A program made the position numbers and the translations under genes. From assembly GCA_029339505.1 (NCBI GenBank), contig JAQISU010000025.1, positions 3,323,501-3,387,500 on the forward strand: a stretch of 64,000 bases of DNA, written 5' to 3'. This DNA is from Unio delphinus. Its lineage: Eukaryota; Mollusca; Bivalvia; Unionida; Unionidae. The notes under the pieces are model-generated. The model was not told where the DNA came from, searched no databases, and saw nothing but the letters and a program-made list of their open reading frames with translations. Shown in pieces: positions 45,812-57,608 of the stretch (positions are counted from its first letter, which is position 1; the number at the start of each line of letters is the position of its first letter).

Positions 45812-46189
45812 CAATTGGAATTCAGTCGGTACAGGATGAGCTAGTCTTTTGTTCGTAGATACGTAAAATATTGTTAAGGCAATGACAGTACCTCATGTTT
45901 GTAATAAAGAAAAGTTGACGAGTAAAATGTTTTTCTACAAAAATTGCAACCTCCTTTTATTTATTGGTTTTGAAAAAAAGAAATGGATGAACTACGAAAC
46001 CATGAGTGTTCTCTTTGATAATGTAAAGTTAACAACAACATTGGTACAACGTTGTAAAAACGTTATATAATTTCATTGGAATAATTATGTTAATTCTTGT
46101 CCATAGTATTAGGATCAATGCAGTTACATACCATTTGTAATTTACTATATCTTTGAGATAAGAGGACTATTTAATTTCATTTTCATGTG

Positions 46190-46272
46190 TAACGTTTTAG
46201 CAACGTTGCCACAACGTTATTTTCCCACGTAACCAAAACACAACCATATAGCAACGTTGTGTGTTAGCTGGG
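46190..46272 (-). repeat. Right terminal inverted repeat with subterminal AACGTTGT motifs
   Basis: agcaacgttgccacaacg, tagcaacgttgtgtg and the final gttagctggg mirror the left end. Confidence 0.75.
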
Positions 46273-47361
46273 TAGCATACTACGACGGCGATTTACAGTG
46301 TACAAAAATCGGACGTTGTGGGATGAATGCAACTTCATTCAAACTTGGGAGGAAATTCCGTTTGCAGCCATCATGAACGTAAAGTAAAGTTTAATGAAAA
46401 GTCATGGTAAGTATTTATGAATTGATTCAAATATCTCTCTCTCTCTCTCTCTCTCTCTCGTCTATTCAAGTAATTTGCATGAACATAAAATTGGGGCTCT
46501 CTATGTGGGGGCATTGAAGAAATTCACATAATTATATACATATTGGAACTAATAAAATAAGGTTAATTGAATATATGTTCATATAAACCATTAAAGTAAA
46601 GATAGTTACATTAATAAAATAACTATTATAACTTGAGGTTTCAAAATCAAATTTTGTGTACATATATTTAAAGTTACTTATCCTATACATGTGCACTATT
46701 TGTAGGCCAACATGCATGTCCGTATTTCTACGCATCAGCAATAACAATATCTCACCTTAAAGCTATGTAAATAACTGGAGGTAATGATGCAGGTTAAAAT
46801 GAAATGCGCTGAATAAATAATTATTACCTAACATTAGTATTTAAACCCAATTAATCGCAAATCCCGATTCTTGTAACATCCACATCATTCCTACCTGTAC
46901 CACAACATTTAGTAAGGATGTTAATACACCTGCTATGAAAATGTTGAGATGATTAACCGTTTATGTACTTGTCCATTTAACCTTTGACCCCGAATAGAGA
47001 CCCCAAGGAAGGTGACCAGAATTTTTCAGTAACACGATTTCCATTGATTATTATATGGGCAACATACACGTAAAAATAAATTATGATGTACTCGGCTACA
47101 CCTTGTCCATTTTCTATAGACAAAAGAACCAGTGCCATGACTGCACAGTCATCAAATATAAAAAATTACTGAAAACCAAGCTAGTCAGTAAAACACCAAC
47201 AAAGTCCAAACAAATGAAAATCATGTGTTAAAAGTATATCTTTTATATTCATTTGATTGTGGAATGTATTATCATTCTCGCTTTCTCATCACCCAAATGA
47301 CATGTGATAATGATATAAACATCCTGATGTTGAAGAAAATTTTAATTATATATAAAAATAT

Positions 47362-47400
<39 letters not shown>

Positions 47401-49111
47401 CACACACATTTTGTTAAATGTTGAACTTGATAATAACATTATGATGTTCATCATATTAAAGAGGATACTAAAAAATCTTAGTTAGAGCATGTGATAAAGT
47501 CAAGCATGAAAAAAAATATAGCACTCACCAATTATAATGCTACCTGTAACATGCTTATAATGCTAGCTGATAAAATACATTATTCATAATTAAAGGTATC
47601 TATCACCATACCTGCCACATAGAATGAAAGGGCCTTCTAGTGAGGGAATGTCACTTGGAAAATGCTGTTTATAAACCATTATCAAGGTATAATAATTTTA
47701 TTTCCTTTTTGGACAGGTAATTTTAAAACAGGTAAAATATGTCAAGAAAATGAAAATGGGGTTTCCTTAATGGTGTCCTTTATGGAGCAGGTGTCCCCTA
47801 TACTGAAGTTATCACCAAGACAATTTTCACTATGTTAAGTTTGAACAAGAATGTAATTAACACTCAAAGAATACAATTATTTATGCAATACAACTTCTTT
47901 AGATTCATGTATGTACCAGTCTACTTAATGACTCAAGTACCAGTCTGATTGATGATTCAAATGCCACTCTGCTTGATGGCTCAAGTACCAGTCTACTTGT
48001 TGACTATAATTGATCAACTTGATGGCTCAAGTACCAGTCTACAGTCTATAACTGATCATAAATTTAGGCTTTAAATTTAATTTGATGAAATGAATGATGA
48101 AGTTTGCTATTGATAAGGAAGACATTTAATTTAGAATACTACAGCATCCATAGGGAAATGCCAGACATTTGTGTGGCATCTCAAGTTACAGGAGATTATG
48201 GGCGACTTGATTCATTGCTAAGCCATACTTATAACAGTTATCAGAGGTTTCATTGCTTTGAAAATTAGACAATGGAGTATATATCCATGTACAAGTCTAA
48301 TCCAAATGCAAGCAGCACAGACCTGTATATACTGTCACATAATTTGTCATTGGATCTGGGTCTTTGTTGTGATCAGTAGAACAAAGAGCATAGATTCAGA
48401 TCTGTTGTTGCATTTTGCAATGGAAATCATGGACTATGCTATTTACTGTTGGGTATACAGACCTTCCAACTCTATGATCTTGCTGTAAATCTTATGAAAA
48501 TTACCCTTCAAAATGTGATATAATAGAAAAAACTACAGAAAAACAATCACTGCTGAAAATCCGGATAATTGGTTTATAAAATTAATTATTTAAAAGATAA
48601 CAATTTTAACCATGTCATCTGTTTCTGAGACAATTTACATTACAGAAATATCTAGGTTTTCTCATGCTGTTATTTAATATATTACTTTTGAACAGAGCTT
48701 TGTTCTCAGTTATGACACAAGTCTTAAGTCAAATGTTACAGTAGAATGACTAAATTAATGATGTCATCAGTTAGGTAATTAAAATGAATTTTCGTCAACT
48801 AATGATCAGACAATAATAAAAATGTTATAGCTACATTGGAGCCTCTCTTTACAAAAACACAGCTCTGTCTTGTAATAAGTTTTAAAAAAACAACACAAAA
48901 AAGAGAAAAAATTTATGCCAATAAATATATATAAAAATGCATAAGGCAAATAAATGATTACAAACGAGTGAAATATAACTTCACACGTAAACAGCGACCA
49001 AATGAGCATGCACAACAACATGATAATAAACTTCGTAACTTAACATTTTTATTTTTGGTTTTCCAAGTAAATGATCAGGAATTATTATCTCAGTTTACTA
49101 CCCATAAATAT
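46273..49111. other. No gene seen; simple repeats only
   Basis: Contains (CT)n at 46433-46459, (CA)n at 47366-47398 and a short tandem array at 47914-48056. Otherwise AT-rich with only chance ORFs. The 3' exons of the transposase-derived gene would be expected here but were not recognised. Confidence 0.55.
47914..48056. repeat. Tandem repeat, ~27-bp units
   Basis: About five units of gatggctcaagtaccagtct plus acttgtt, diverged. Confidence 0.8.
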
Positions 49112-49419
49112 GACCTCTCCAGTGGCCTAGTCGTTAGAGCATCTGCCTTGGATTGCAAGAGGTCGCAGGTTCAAACTCCAGCCAAGTTTTACTAAAGATT
49201 TATAAAAATAGTACTAACAGCTGCCTCGCTTAGCCCTCAGCATGAAGAGACAGTGTTAGGACTGATTAGCCATGTGTCAGGATAAATTGACAGGGTGGCA
49301 CATCATGGTACATGTCTGCAGCATGATGCCCCAGTGCTAGACATCACTATAAACTGTTCACACTGCAGACATCATCATAGCAATATAATTGCAAAATTGT
49401 TAAAGTTAAGTTAAAAATT
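49112..49419 (+). mobile_element. tRNA-derived SINE, family 1
   Basis: Full-length: A box (agtggcctagtcgttagagc), B box-like ggttcaaactcc, body (tgttaggactgattagcc, ccagtgctagacatcac) and a gttaaaaatt end. Confidence 0.9.
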
Positions 49420-49919
49420 AAAATCTTGCAACCATGTAAACAATGGTACTTAATAAACCTGGTAAAAAATGCATTGAACACCAATATAAGATGACAACAT
49501 ATTTGCATGTCCATAATGTCCAAAATCCAATCCTGTCCCAAACAAGGAAGTTTAATCATCGCAGGCAGGCAATTTATTGCAGGCCTAGACAATATAACAC
49601 AGCTTTATATGTCACAATGAAAACTATAAGATTGACTCCTGTATGCATTGCAGTATCATTTTTCTTCAAGTTTGTAAAAAATGCCTTTATACACAGCAGA
49701 AATGATTTTTTCCCAAAAAAATAATGTTACATGTATGACAACATTTACAAGAAGTGGAATAACAATAACAATTCAACAAAATTATGTTACACTGCAAATC
49801 AGATATACTGTAAACCAACAAATTTTCCACGCCAAAAAAGTGAGATAAATGCAACAAAAGGTTAAAAGTATTGATGACTGGTTTTAAGATTACCACTTTA
49901 AGCAATAGTTAGCATGAAC

Positions 49920-50137
49920 CTGAAAGTTAAATAGTGATGAGTCTGATTGAGGAATCTCTTGTCAAGGACAAGCTTCCTCAATGCCACATGAGCTGGACTA
50001 TTTGGTTTTAGCCATTCTTTCTCTCTGTTACTATCGAGTGGTCCATGTTGACATCGAACAATTTTCCCAGCACTGTCTTGAGGACATAGCCACTCATGTT
50101 TGTCAACAACATGGTTCAGTACTCCAGCCCAGACAAA
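49920..50137 (-). CDS. Transposase-derived gene exon 9
   Basis: Acceptor GTCTGTTTTCAG; encodes FVWAGVLNHVVDKHEWLCPQ, KIVRCQHGPLD, WLKPNSPAHVALRKLVLDKR and HHYLTF, ending at a TTCAG/GTTCAT donor, phase 2. If unspliced it stops a few codons later (TAA near 49902). Later exons were not found. Confidence 0.72.
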
Positions 50138-53100
50138 CTGAAAACAGACATTATGGTTTGGTTATATAATGAAATAAACAATATTCATCTCATGCCATGG
50201 ATATTTCTTAGTAAATAAAATCTGCATGTGTCATCCGAAACCAATCTACAAGGCCTTTGCATTATGGTTGAAAGTTGACTCAAAATATAGCTAAGGCACA
50301 ATTGGAATCAATTTTGACAGTTCTGTTATGGAATTAAATCTGCAAATATATTCATATTTTCTATTTAAAATATCTGTGATTTATGCAGGGCGGTCTTAAG
50401 TTTCTTTTTAGCTCACAGGCTGGGTTGTTGACTCTGACATGTTCACCATTTCCATTCTTGATTTTATTTTCTAGTTACTATGAAATAATTTCTTTATGTT
50501 AAGGTCACTATGAAACAATTAAAGTAAAGAGTTCTTACAGAAAATTCTTCTTTAGTGTTACAAATGTCGTAGCAATGCCACAAGTGGTTGACAATATCTT
50601 TTGACCATTCTGTCAATTCAGCAGTCTGTTTATCTTTGCTGGCAGCCTGAAAAAAAGTTTATCTATAAATAAAAAGAAAAATCAAGTAGATGTTTCTGGA
50701 TTTATAATCCATAAGAAAAGTATTTTTAATGTAAAAAACCTTAACATTGAAAAGAACAAGATATTGGATAGAATTAAGAGTGTACAACAGCACAAAATTT
50801 TACTTACTGTCAATAAAATTGCCAACTTATGTAATAGCATATAGCATGGTGCATTTTTTTCCTCTTATGTGTTACTTCTGTTGTACAAATGTTGCAAAAA
50901 CAAAGTCAGAATAAGAAAAGCCCAAGGGTAAAATGTCTATATGCACACGAACTAATAAAACCATATCCTACAAATCTTCTTTCCAAAGTTCTTTGCCCCA
51001 TGCCAGACATCAAAGGAATGTTGGATATTTGGGAAGTCTTTTTCTGAAAATAAGAGAATATTGATGCAAATATCTGTTTAAAAAAGGAACATATTGGTCA
51101 TGATGCAAAAAACCCACCCTTACTCAAAGTCTCACGAAAAGTCAAGTGCTCGTCGGTCACATGAGAATCACTAGTATCTCAAGGATATCCAGCTGTGCAC
51201 CAAATAATATAAACTGAATCTAAATTATTGGGCAAGAGTTTTATTCCTGTTCTTAATTAAAGATAAAACTTTATTATAAATAATACATATACACTCCATA
51301 CATGTAAAGCAAGACATAAATATTATCTAATATTACAACGGTTTTTCCTTTAGCATGAAGCAAAGGGATTATTTTTTGGAAGCTAGCTCAACCATGAAAT
51401 TCCAGGAAAACTTTATACCTTGCACACCGTTTTAAATAAAAGATGGAAAAGTCTGTTATTAAACTTTCATCTCATCATGATTACAGGTAGCAGGATAACA
51501 AAGCTTTACCTGTAATCTGGATGAGATCAGTGTTTTATTATAGACTATTCCATCTTCATTTTAAAACTGGGTTGAAGGTATGGTGTTTACCTGTAATTTC
51601 ATGGTTAAGCTAGCAAACTATATGCAAAAAATATTCCCTTTGCTAAATGCTCTGGAAAAAACCGCTGTAGCACTAAGACAATTCCTAATATGCCAATTGC
51701 CAAGATAACAAGGTACATGCCTGACATATGACCTAAATGACTCACATTGATATCACACAAATGATAATTATTAATTAAAACCACTTACTCATAAAAGCTG
51801 CTATCTGAGTGTGTGCATCTGTCACAACTTCTTTAATGTGCAAGTTCTTTCCAATCAGATATTGCAATCCTTTTAGAAAACAAGCCTTTTCCAAATTGCC
51901 ACTTTTACGATCAGTGACCCTCTTGTCCATCGTGACAATGCTTAAAATCTCTTTTGAATCATACTCCATAAAAGTGTAAGAGCAGTACTGGGCTGTATGT
52001 CCAGGACTGTCCATACGTCCATCTCCTAAAATATAAGCAATCAAAGCTTTTCAATTAGTGCACTGGTTTATTAATTTTATTGTATCATTTTAAACAAGAC
52101 AGCTACTCACGGAAAAACATAAATGATGCAAGTCTTTTCCATGATAAATTTCAACAACGGCAACACAAAAAGTGAGATATATCATAATATAAACCCATAT
52201 AGAAATCACTGTTTAACTGAACTGAGACAATCATCAAAGCTTGAAAATCACTACAAATCATAATGAGCTGTAAGTTGTGCTTGATTTTAATGTGACTGTT
52301 CACAAAATGTTATTTGTGGAATCACAACAAGTAATAAAGGACTAACCTAGAATTGTAATCTCTTTTCCAACATATCTCTGTAGCACATCCTCCTGATTGT
52401 CTATCCAGTAATTGTCGACAACCGGTATTAAATAAGTCCTCTGTATCTTGTTAAAAGATGACTCTCCGAGAAAAGGAAGGCGAAGAAACTTAGCCAACAT
52501 TGCCACTTTCTTAAAGTTGTTGCCGGAAAATAGTATTGCAGCTGCTAACAGCAGATCACCACCATGTAGTCGATTGTTTAGAATCGGCTGGGAACACCAC
52601 TTATGGACCATGTGCCCTCCATTACAAACCTAAGAAAAATATATTCACACCTATAAAGTTCATTGGAAATAAAATACATGTAAATAAAAGATGATTTGCT
52701 GTCTGCATTTTACTATCATGTGTAGCTAAAAAATGTAAGACTGTTAACAACATACTTGACAGTGTGAGAAACAGCACACTTGCAATGTAAAAACAAAGTA
52801 AATAAAATAAAGTTACTATATTGGAAAAGTTATTATAAATCTTGCATGCATAACTCGTCAGAGGCTTTTATTTTGATTCAAACTGTCCACCCAACATCAT
52901 GAGAAAATCTTAATTACTTGAAAGTGATTCAAAATTACAACTTAGATGCAAGTCATCTATTGAAGATATGTGTCACCTGCTAGCAAAATGCCAAAAATAG
53001 TTTGAATCAAAATTTCAAATAGCAGATGCACATCTACAAACCCTAATAATGAATCCCAGAAAGTGTGGTTGAAATCCATCAAGTGGTTTAGAATAAGTTG

Positions 53101-55387
53101 CAGATTAACAAAATGTGACGAAATTGACGGACGATAACGAGGACAGATAGTGATCCTACGTGTCAACTCTGTTTACAACAGGCGACACAAAAAAAACAAC
53201 ATTTTGTTATCACCTCAATTCACAATTTAACTATAATATTATATACATGTATAAAGTATATACACTTCAATAAGCAATTCTAATTCTCTCACCCATTTAA
53301 CCTATAAAGCTGAACCAACCTTATTGCTTCACAGATACAATTTCTTTGCATTTATCAAAATTACACACAGAACTGATGCTAGAGTTCAACAGATTCTCAA
53401 GACAACTGGAGAAGACAATGTAAGGTGTGTCTCTAAGAAATTCATTAGCATTTCCCAACTGAATCTTGTTAATTCCAGGACTTCCTATCTCTGGCTTTAA
53501 AGACTCATCCTCCTCAACAGATGATTCCTCCACGTCTGCATCATCTTCAAAAACCATGTCATTATTTGTCCATCTATTTAAAAATAAAAAAGTCAAGTCA
53601 AATAAACAGTTATTACAGATAAGAATGTACTATATTTACAATTTATTGTAATAAACTTATTTTTGGAGCCATTATTGAGTAAAACTTTTCTTTGATTCAG
53701 ATCCATTAATTTTATTTACTCTTTGTCTACCCTGTGCATATGCACATCACCTACAGCCAGTCTACACGCAGTAAGCTGATAACATTTCACAAATTATTGC
53801 TTAGGAAACGTGAAAAAAACTGTTAAAAGTGTTTACAAAATAATATACCTTATTGTAAGGTTAAAACTAGGTTCATAATCCTCATCAGAAAGGTGATCAT
53901 CATCAAGATATGATTCTGTAACATCAATGGTTAAACTGAAGAAAAAAAATTCAGGACATGAAATGGGAAATAGAAATACATGACCTGATAAAAAAAAAAA
54001 AACTATTACATAGACATGTTATGAAGATTTGTTTTACAGTAAAATAACAAATCTAAAAACTAGATTGCTACATGTAGCCTTATGTCCACCAGTCGCTGAT
54101 GAAAGTTAAAAGATAGTAGTATGTCCCATAACTCCTACAAATGTTGAATTGAAATAACAAATATGCATATAGATATTATGTGTAAAATAACTGCTAAGCT
54201 TCATAAAAATAGTGCAAACAGTTTCAGAGGTGTTTGCAATTACGGAAATGCTGCAGACACATGAACAGGGACCATTACCATGTCCACCCAATGCTTCACT
54301 GTTGGAAACAAAGATACTCACTCAAAAGGATTTACAAGGGGTGTTCTTTTGGTGACACTTTGTTGTTCCTTCTGTGTGACTCACTGAATGCATCTCTTCT
54401 ACACCCGACATTTCATTATTACTGAAAATTTAAATATATTTTTTATAAATAATTATCAATTTGACATTTATCGTGTTACCTAAATGAGCATGATGCTAAT
54501 GAAGGGTTAAGTAAACTTGTGTTACCATCACATGACATTTGTACATATTACATGTATATTTATATGCGCCATGGGGTCACAATCAGTGCATTTTATGAAA
54601 CATGAAAGAAATCTAACTGAAATTTGACATATATAAATACAAAAGTATAAAAAATGAAGTCAATATCTGATATGAATTTACATTTAAACAAGCAACAGGA
54701 TAAATTGATGTGTGATATAAACCATACCTACTGACTGGGTCATGATCTGAGGATGTTATTTCTGAAACATCTGAAGGAACTACCATAAAATGGCTGCCAG
54801 GACCTGGAGTAGATGTCAACTTCTGAATATGTATGCTATTAGGGTCAATTTCATCCAGCCTTTTCTTAGGTATGGATGATTCATCTTCTTGGCGATTTGT
54901 CGAGCTACAAATATATACATGTACATGTACAAGAAATGAAAACGTTATAATGTTTTTGAGCGGAATTCATGTAAAAATCTATATCCGTTAAGATTTCCCC
55001 ATGTTGGGCCCCTTAAATTTTTATCTTTGTTTACATTGCATTATGTCAACAATTTAAAACAGAGGACTCGAATAAAATTAATGAAAATGATTATAGACGT
55101 TAGTGATAAAACTTATGAATACTTGGTTTCATTTTACAAAGCCCCTATGGCTACAAAAACAAGAAAGAAGTACACGTGCATGCCACTCACCGAACAATAA
55201 AAAATTTCGCAACTTCAGTGTGTGTTTTGACATTCAACTCCTTTTTTATTTCCATCCAACGATCATATTGGTCACCAATGCATATCCTGGCTTGATTATA
55301 TTTAGCCGTGGAATCCTTTTTCTTTCTTTTACGGGCACTATCGGTTAAAGTTCTCTTTCGTCCTCTACTCGATTTTCGTTCTGGCAT
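49920..55387 (-). CDS. Transposase-derived nuclear protein gene, at least nine exons, 3' end not found
   Basis: Exons 55191-55387, 54728-54904, 53849-53935, 53339-53573, 52347-52629, 51789-52025, 50972-51043, 50539-50646 and 49920-50137 join in phase except at 50972/50646. The N-terminus is strongly basic (RGRKRTLTDSARKRKKK), likely nuclear-targeting. It is followed by an acidic Ser/Asp-rich stretch (~125-190), a Cys pair segment (CNFDKCKEIVCNGGH), and a core with KWCSQPILNN, GGDLLLAAAILFSGN, GDGRMDSPGHTAQYCSYTF, VVTDAHTQIAAFM and HSFDVWHGAKNFGKK. This core is that of a large uncharacterised animal family which looks like a domesticated DDE-type transposase; the three Asp (GDGR, VTDA, FDVWH) would be the catalytic set. 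Function is inference. It is either a host gene or an old transposon gene. Confidence 0.72.
50539..50646 (-). CDS. Transposase-derived gene exon 8
   Basis: Acceptor CTTTTTTTCAG and donor TTTTCT/GTAAGA; AASKDKQTAELTEWSKDIVN then HLWHCYDICNTKEEFS, phase 0 in and out. The I-V-N-H-L-W-H-C motif is the family's expected follow-on to DVWH..KK. Confidence 0.75.
50972..51043 (-). CDS. Transposase-derived gene exon 7: third putative catalytic Asp
   Basis: Acceptor TTATTTTCAG; encodes KKDFPNIQHSFDVWHGAKNF then GKKI. The only GT donor (ATTT/GTAGGA) leaves phase 1, which does not fit the next exon. Confidence 0.78.
51789..52025 (-). CDS. Transposase-derived gene exon 6: first two putative catalytic Asp
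   Basis: Acceptor TTATATTTTAG and donor ATGA/GTAAGT. Carries GDGRMDSPGHTAQYCSYTF, TMDKRVTDRKSGNLEKACFL and KEVVTDAHTQIAAFM. Confidence 0.85.
52347..52629 (-). CDS. Transposase-derived gene exon 5
   Basis: Acceptor TTTTTCTTAG and donor CTAG/GTTAGT, phase 1 out. Carries VCNGGHMVHKWCSQPILNN, GGDLLLAAAILFSGNNFKKV and PFLGESSFNKIQRTYLIPVV, all family hallmarks. Confidence 0.82.
53339..53573 (-). CDS. Transposase-derived gene exon 4
   Basis: Acceptor TTTTAAATAG. Encodes WTNNDMVFEDDADVEESSVE ... TPYIVFSSCLENLLNSSISS ... CNFDKCKEI. The donor at ATT/GTATCT is chosen because it is in phase 0 with the next exon and precedes an in-frame stop. Confidence 0.68.
53849..53935 (-). CDS. Transposase-derived gene exon 3 (acidic)
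   Basis: Acceptor TTTCTTCAG and donor ATAAG/GTATAT. Encodes LTIDVTESYLDDDHLSDEDY; 87 nt, phase 2 in and out. Joins directly to 54728. Confidence 0.65.
54728..54904 (-). CDS. Transposase-derived gene exon 2
   Basis: Acceptor TTTGTAG and donor GTCAGTAG/GTATGG. Encodes STNRQEDESSIPKKRLDEID then HFMVVPSDVSEITSSDHDPV. 177 nt, phase 2 in and out. Confidence 0.68.
55191..55387 (-). CDS. Transposase-derived gene exon 1: basic N-terminus
   Basis: ATG at 55387 (MPERKSSRGRKRT); an upstream in-frame ATG at 55426 would add 13 residues. MPERK is preferred because the conserved basic start follows directly. Carries YDRWMEIKKELNVKTHTEVA, a conserved N-terminal helix of the family. Donor GTTCG/GTGAGT, phase 2. 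Confidence 0.75.
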
Positions 55388-55429
55388 CTTCTTTTCTAAA
55401 GTTTCCGGAAAACGCATGCGCAACAATTT

Positions 55430-56199
55430 GCTTACGAAAGGTTACGATCGGACATCGTAGATTTGACGATTGAATTTCTTACTGGATGGAAGAAATTCAG
55501 ATGTTATATTAAAGTTAAGAAAACTAAATTATTATAATTCTTTACAAAGAAAAAACATTTTTGTCATTTGGAATATGAAAGGGGAGGTAAAAATAAATGC
55601 AACAAATTACAAAATAAAATTATGAAAAATATTAGCTTGTATGCCTTTAATAACACTGAATTTCTACTTGTACTGTAAATTTCACCATATTTCTACCTGT
55701 AATGTACTGTGTGCCTTTCAAATATTAGAAATAATTCTAATTTGCTTGGATATCATTTTGACGGTTTCATGACAAGGTAAAAAATTAGTAATTGAATAAG
55801 AAATTGGTATACAATTAGAACTGGGCATGACTATATGAAATTGTCAAGGTAAGGGGTGCATGGCTTCACAAGTCAAATTTAATATCAGAACAAATTTGTA
55901 ACAAAGGTATTTTCTTTTCTTTTGTGCCAAATTTAGGTGATCTTAGAAAATGATCATTTCATATACATTCTAAGGGCCTGTTGATAGTATCAGAAATAAG
56001 TGTTAGATATAGTCTAGACCATATATTAGGTCCAGACAAAATTATTTGGTTTGAAATAGATTAAGAAGAGGTTGGGTTACAGAGGGGAATGTTTAGCTTG
56101 TGTATTTGTATAACAACTGTATAATAAGTGACAAATATATAAAAAGTACTAAAGGGTAAAAGTTTAACACTTTTCAGAAGTTAAACTCATTCAAATAAG
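55430..56199. other. 5' flank of the transposase-derived gene, nothing recognised
   Basis: AT-rich; would contain the - strand promoter. No clear element or TIR seen near the gene start. Confidence 0.5.
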
Positions 56200-56514
56200 T
56201 TTGTTTGATTAGGATATTTAACATAGCTTTAAAAAAAATTTCAGTCATATCGCTACAATGTCTGCAGTGAGGCAGTTTATACTGATGTCTAGCACTGAGG
56301 CATCATGCCGCAGACATGTAGCATGATGTGCCACCCAGTCACATTATCCTGACACCAGTCCTACCATTCCTAACACTAACCTCTTAATGCAGAGTGCCAA
56401 GCGAGGCAGCTATTAGTACCATTATTGTAAGTCTTTTGTATGACTCTGCCGGGGATCGAGCCCATGACCTCCCTCTTCTGCAGCAGATGCTCTAACCACT
56501 AGGACACTAGAGCT
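56200..56514 (-). mobile_element. tRNA-derived SINE, family 1
   Basis: Reverse-strand, full length: head at 56440-56514 (complement of ggggatcgagccc and ctctaaccactaggacac), body with gatgtctagcactgaggca. Confidence 0.9.
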
Positions 56515-57002
56515 GTTTATTCAAATAAGGTAAACACCAAGTTCTACAAGATAAAAAATAAAGGTATTAAATGTCAGCATATAAAATAAAACGAATGTTA
56601 GAAATATAAAATCCTTTAAAATATAGGGCCTCTTTAGCTTGTGTATATGAACAATAACTGTAGTGATGAATTCGATAAAAGGTACAACAGTGTAAAATTT
56701 TTAAACTTTCAAGAAATTAAGTCCATTCAGATAAATGTAAACATGAAAATTGGATATCATAATTTGAAGCCCTATCTTTATTTCTTCCTCTAATGCCTTT
56801 TATAATCAGAAATTATCTTCTTTCTTTTCAAACTGTGAGAGGGATTTTACCTTCTTGGATTTTACCTTCAGATTGACTCTAAAACTTTGAAAAGTTAAAG
56901 AATTGTGGGTCAAAGTTTTTGTGGAGTTTGTGAGTTTAGATTTTTCCAGATAGTAGAAATGAGAATGAATTGTACAGGAACTGTGTGAGCTAGTTAAGTG
57001 GT

Positions 57003-57302
57003 GGACTGCTCATGTGGTCTAAGTGGTTAGAATGTTTGCCTCAGATGCAGGAGGTTACAGGTTTGAAACCCATCAAATTCATACTAAAGACTAATAAGAA
57101 TGATACTAATAGCTGCCTCATTTGACACTCAGCATTAAGAGGTTAATGTAAGGACTGGTCACCTGGTGTCAGGAGAATAATGTAACTGGGTGGGACGTCA
57201 TGCTAGAATGATGCCCTAATACTAGATATTACTTTAACATATGCCACTACATTGTAGTGATTATGATATGACTGAAAAATTGTTAAAGCTACATTAAAAA
57301 TC
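57003..57302 (+). mobile_element. tRNA-derived SINE, family 1
   Basis: Head with catgtggtctaagtggtt and a B box-like ggtttgaaaccc; body and 3' end gctacattaaaaatcc. Confidence 0.88.
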
Positions 57303-57375
57303 CAAATATCACACACACATACACACATGTAAGTTAAGATATTAAGAATGAGTGATGTCTGAAGTACTGAAGCTC

Positions 57376-57396
57376 TGTGTGTGTGTGTGTGTGTGT
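57376..57396. repeat. (GT)n microsatellite
   Basis: About ten units. Confidence 0.9.
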
Positions 57397-57608
57397 AAAC
57401 AAAGATGAAAGGAAAACACTAGTTAACACTTACAAAGAAACATCATAGGATGGTGGAGTTAATTAGTTATGGTAACAGGCATCCAGTAGCCTAGCAGAAA
57501 ATTCTGGGACCCCATCCCAACAAAACCTTTTCTGGAGTGCCCTTCCAACAAAACAAATGTTTGATGGAAAGTTGGGATCACCATTGGGCCCCCATGCTTT
57601 CCCCTTAT

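Larger units (their letters stand above)
42511..46272. mobile_element. 3.76-kb DNA-transposon-like element with AACGTTG-rich TIRs
   Basis: The left end CCCAGCTAACAATTCCACG and the right end (reverse complement CCCAGCTAACACACAACG) are inverted copies, and both continue into GTTGCTATA. Each is preceded or followed by TA, suggesting a TA target duplication. Both ends carry multiple copies of aacgttg(t) as subterminal repeats (left to about 42640, right from about 46190, plus 46030-46065). No transposase ORF lies inside; instead there is the three-exon gene at 43451-45811. The transposon family is not assigned. Confidence 0.72.
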
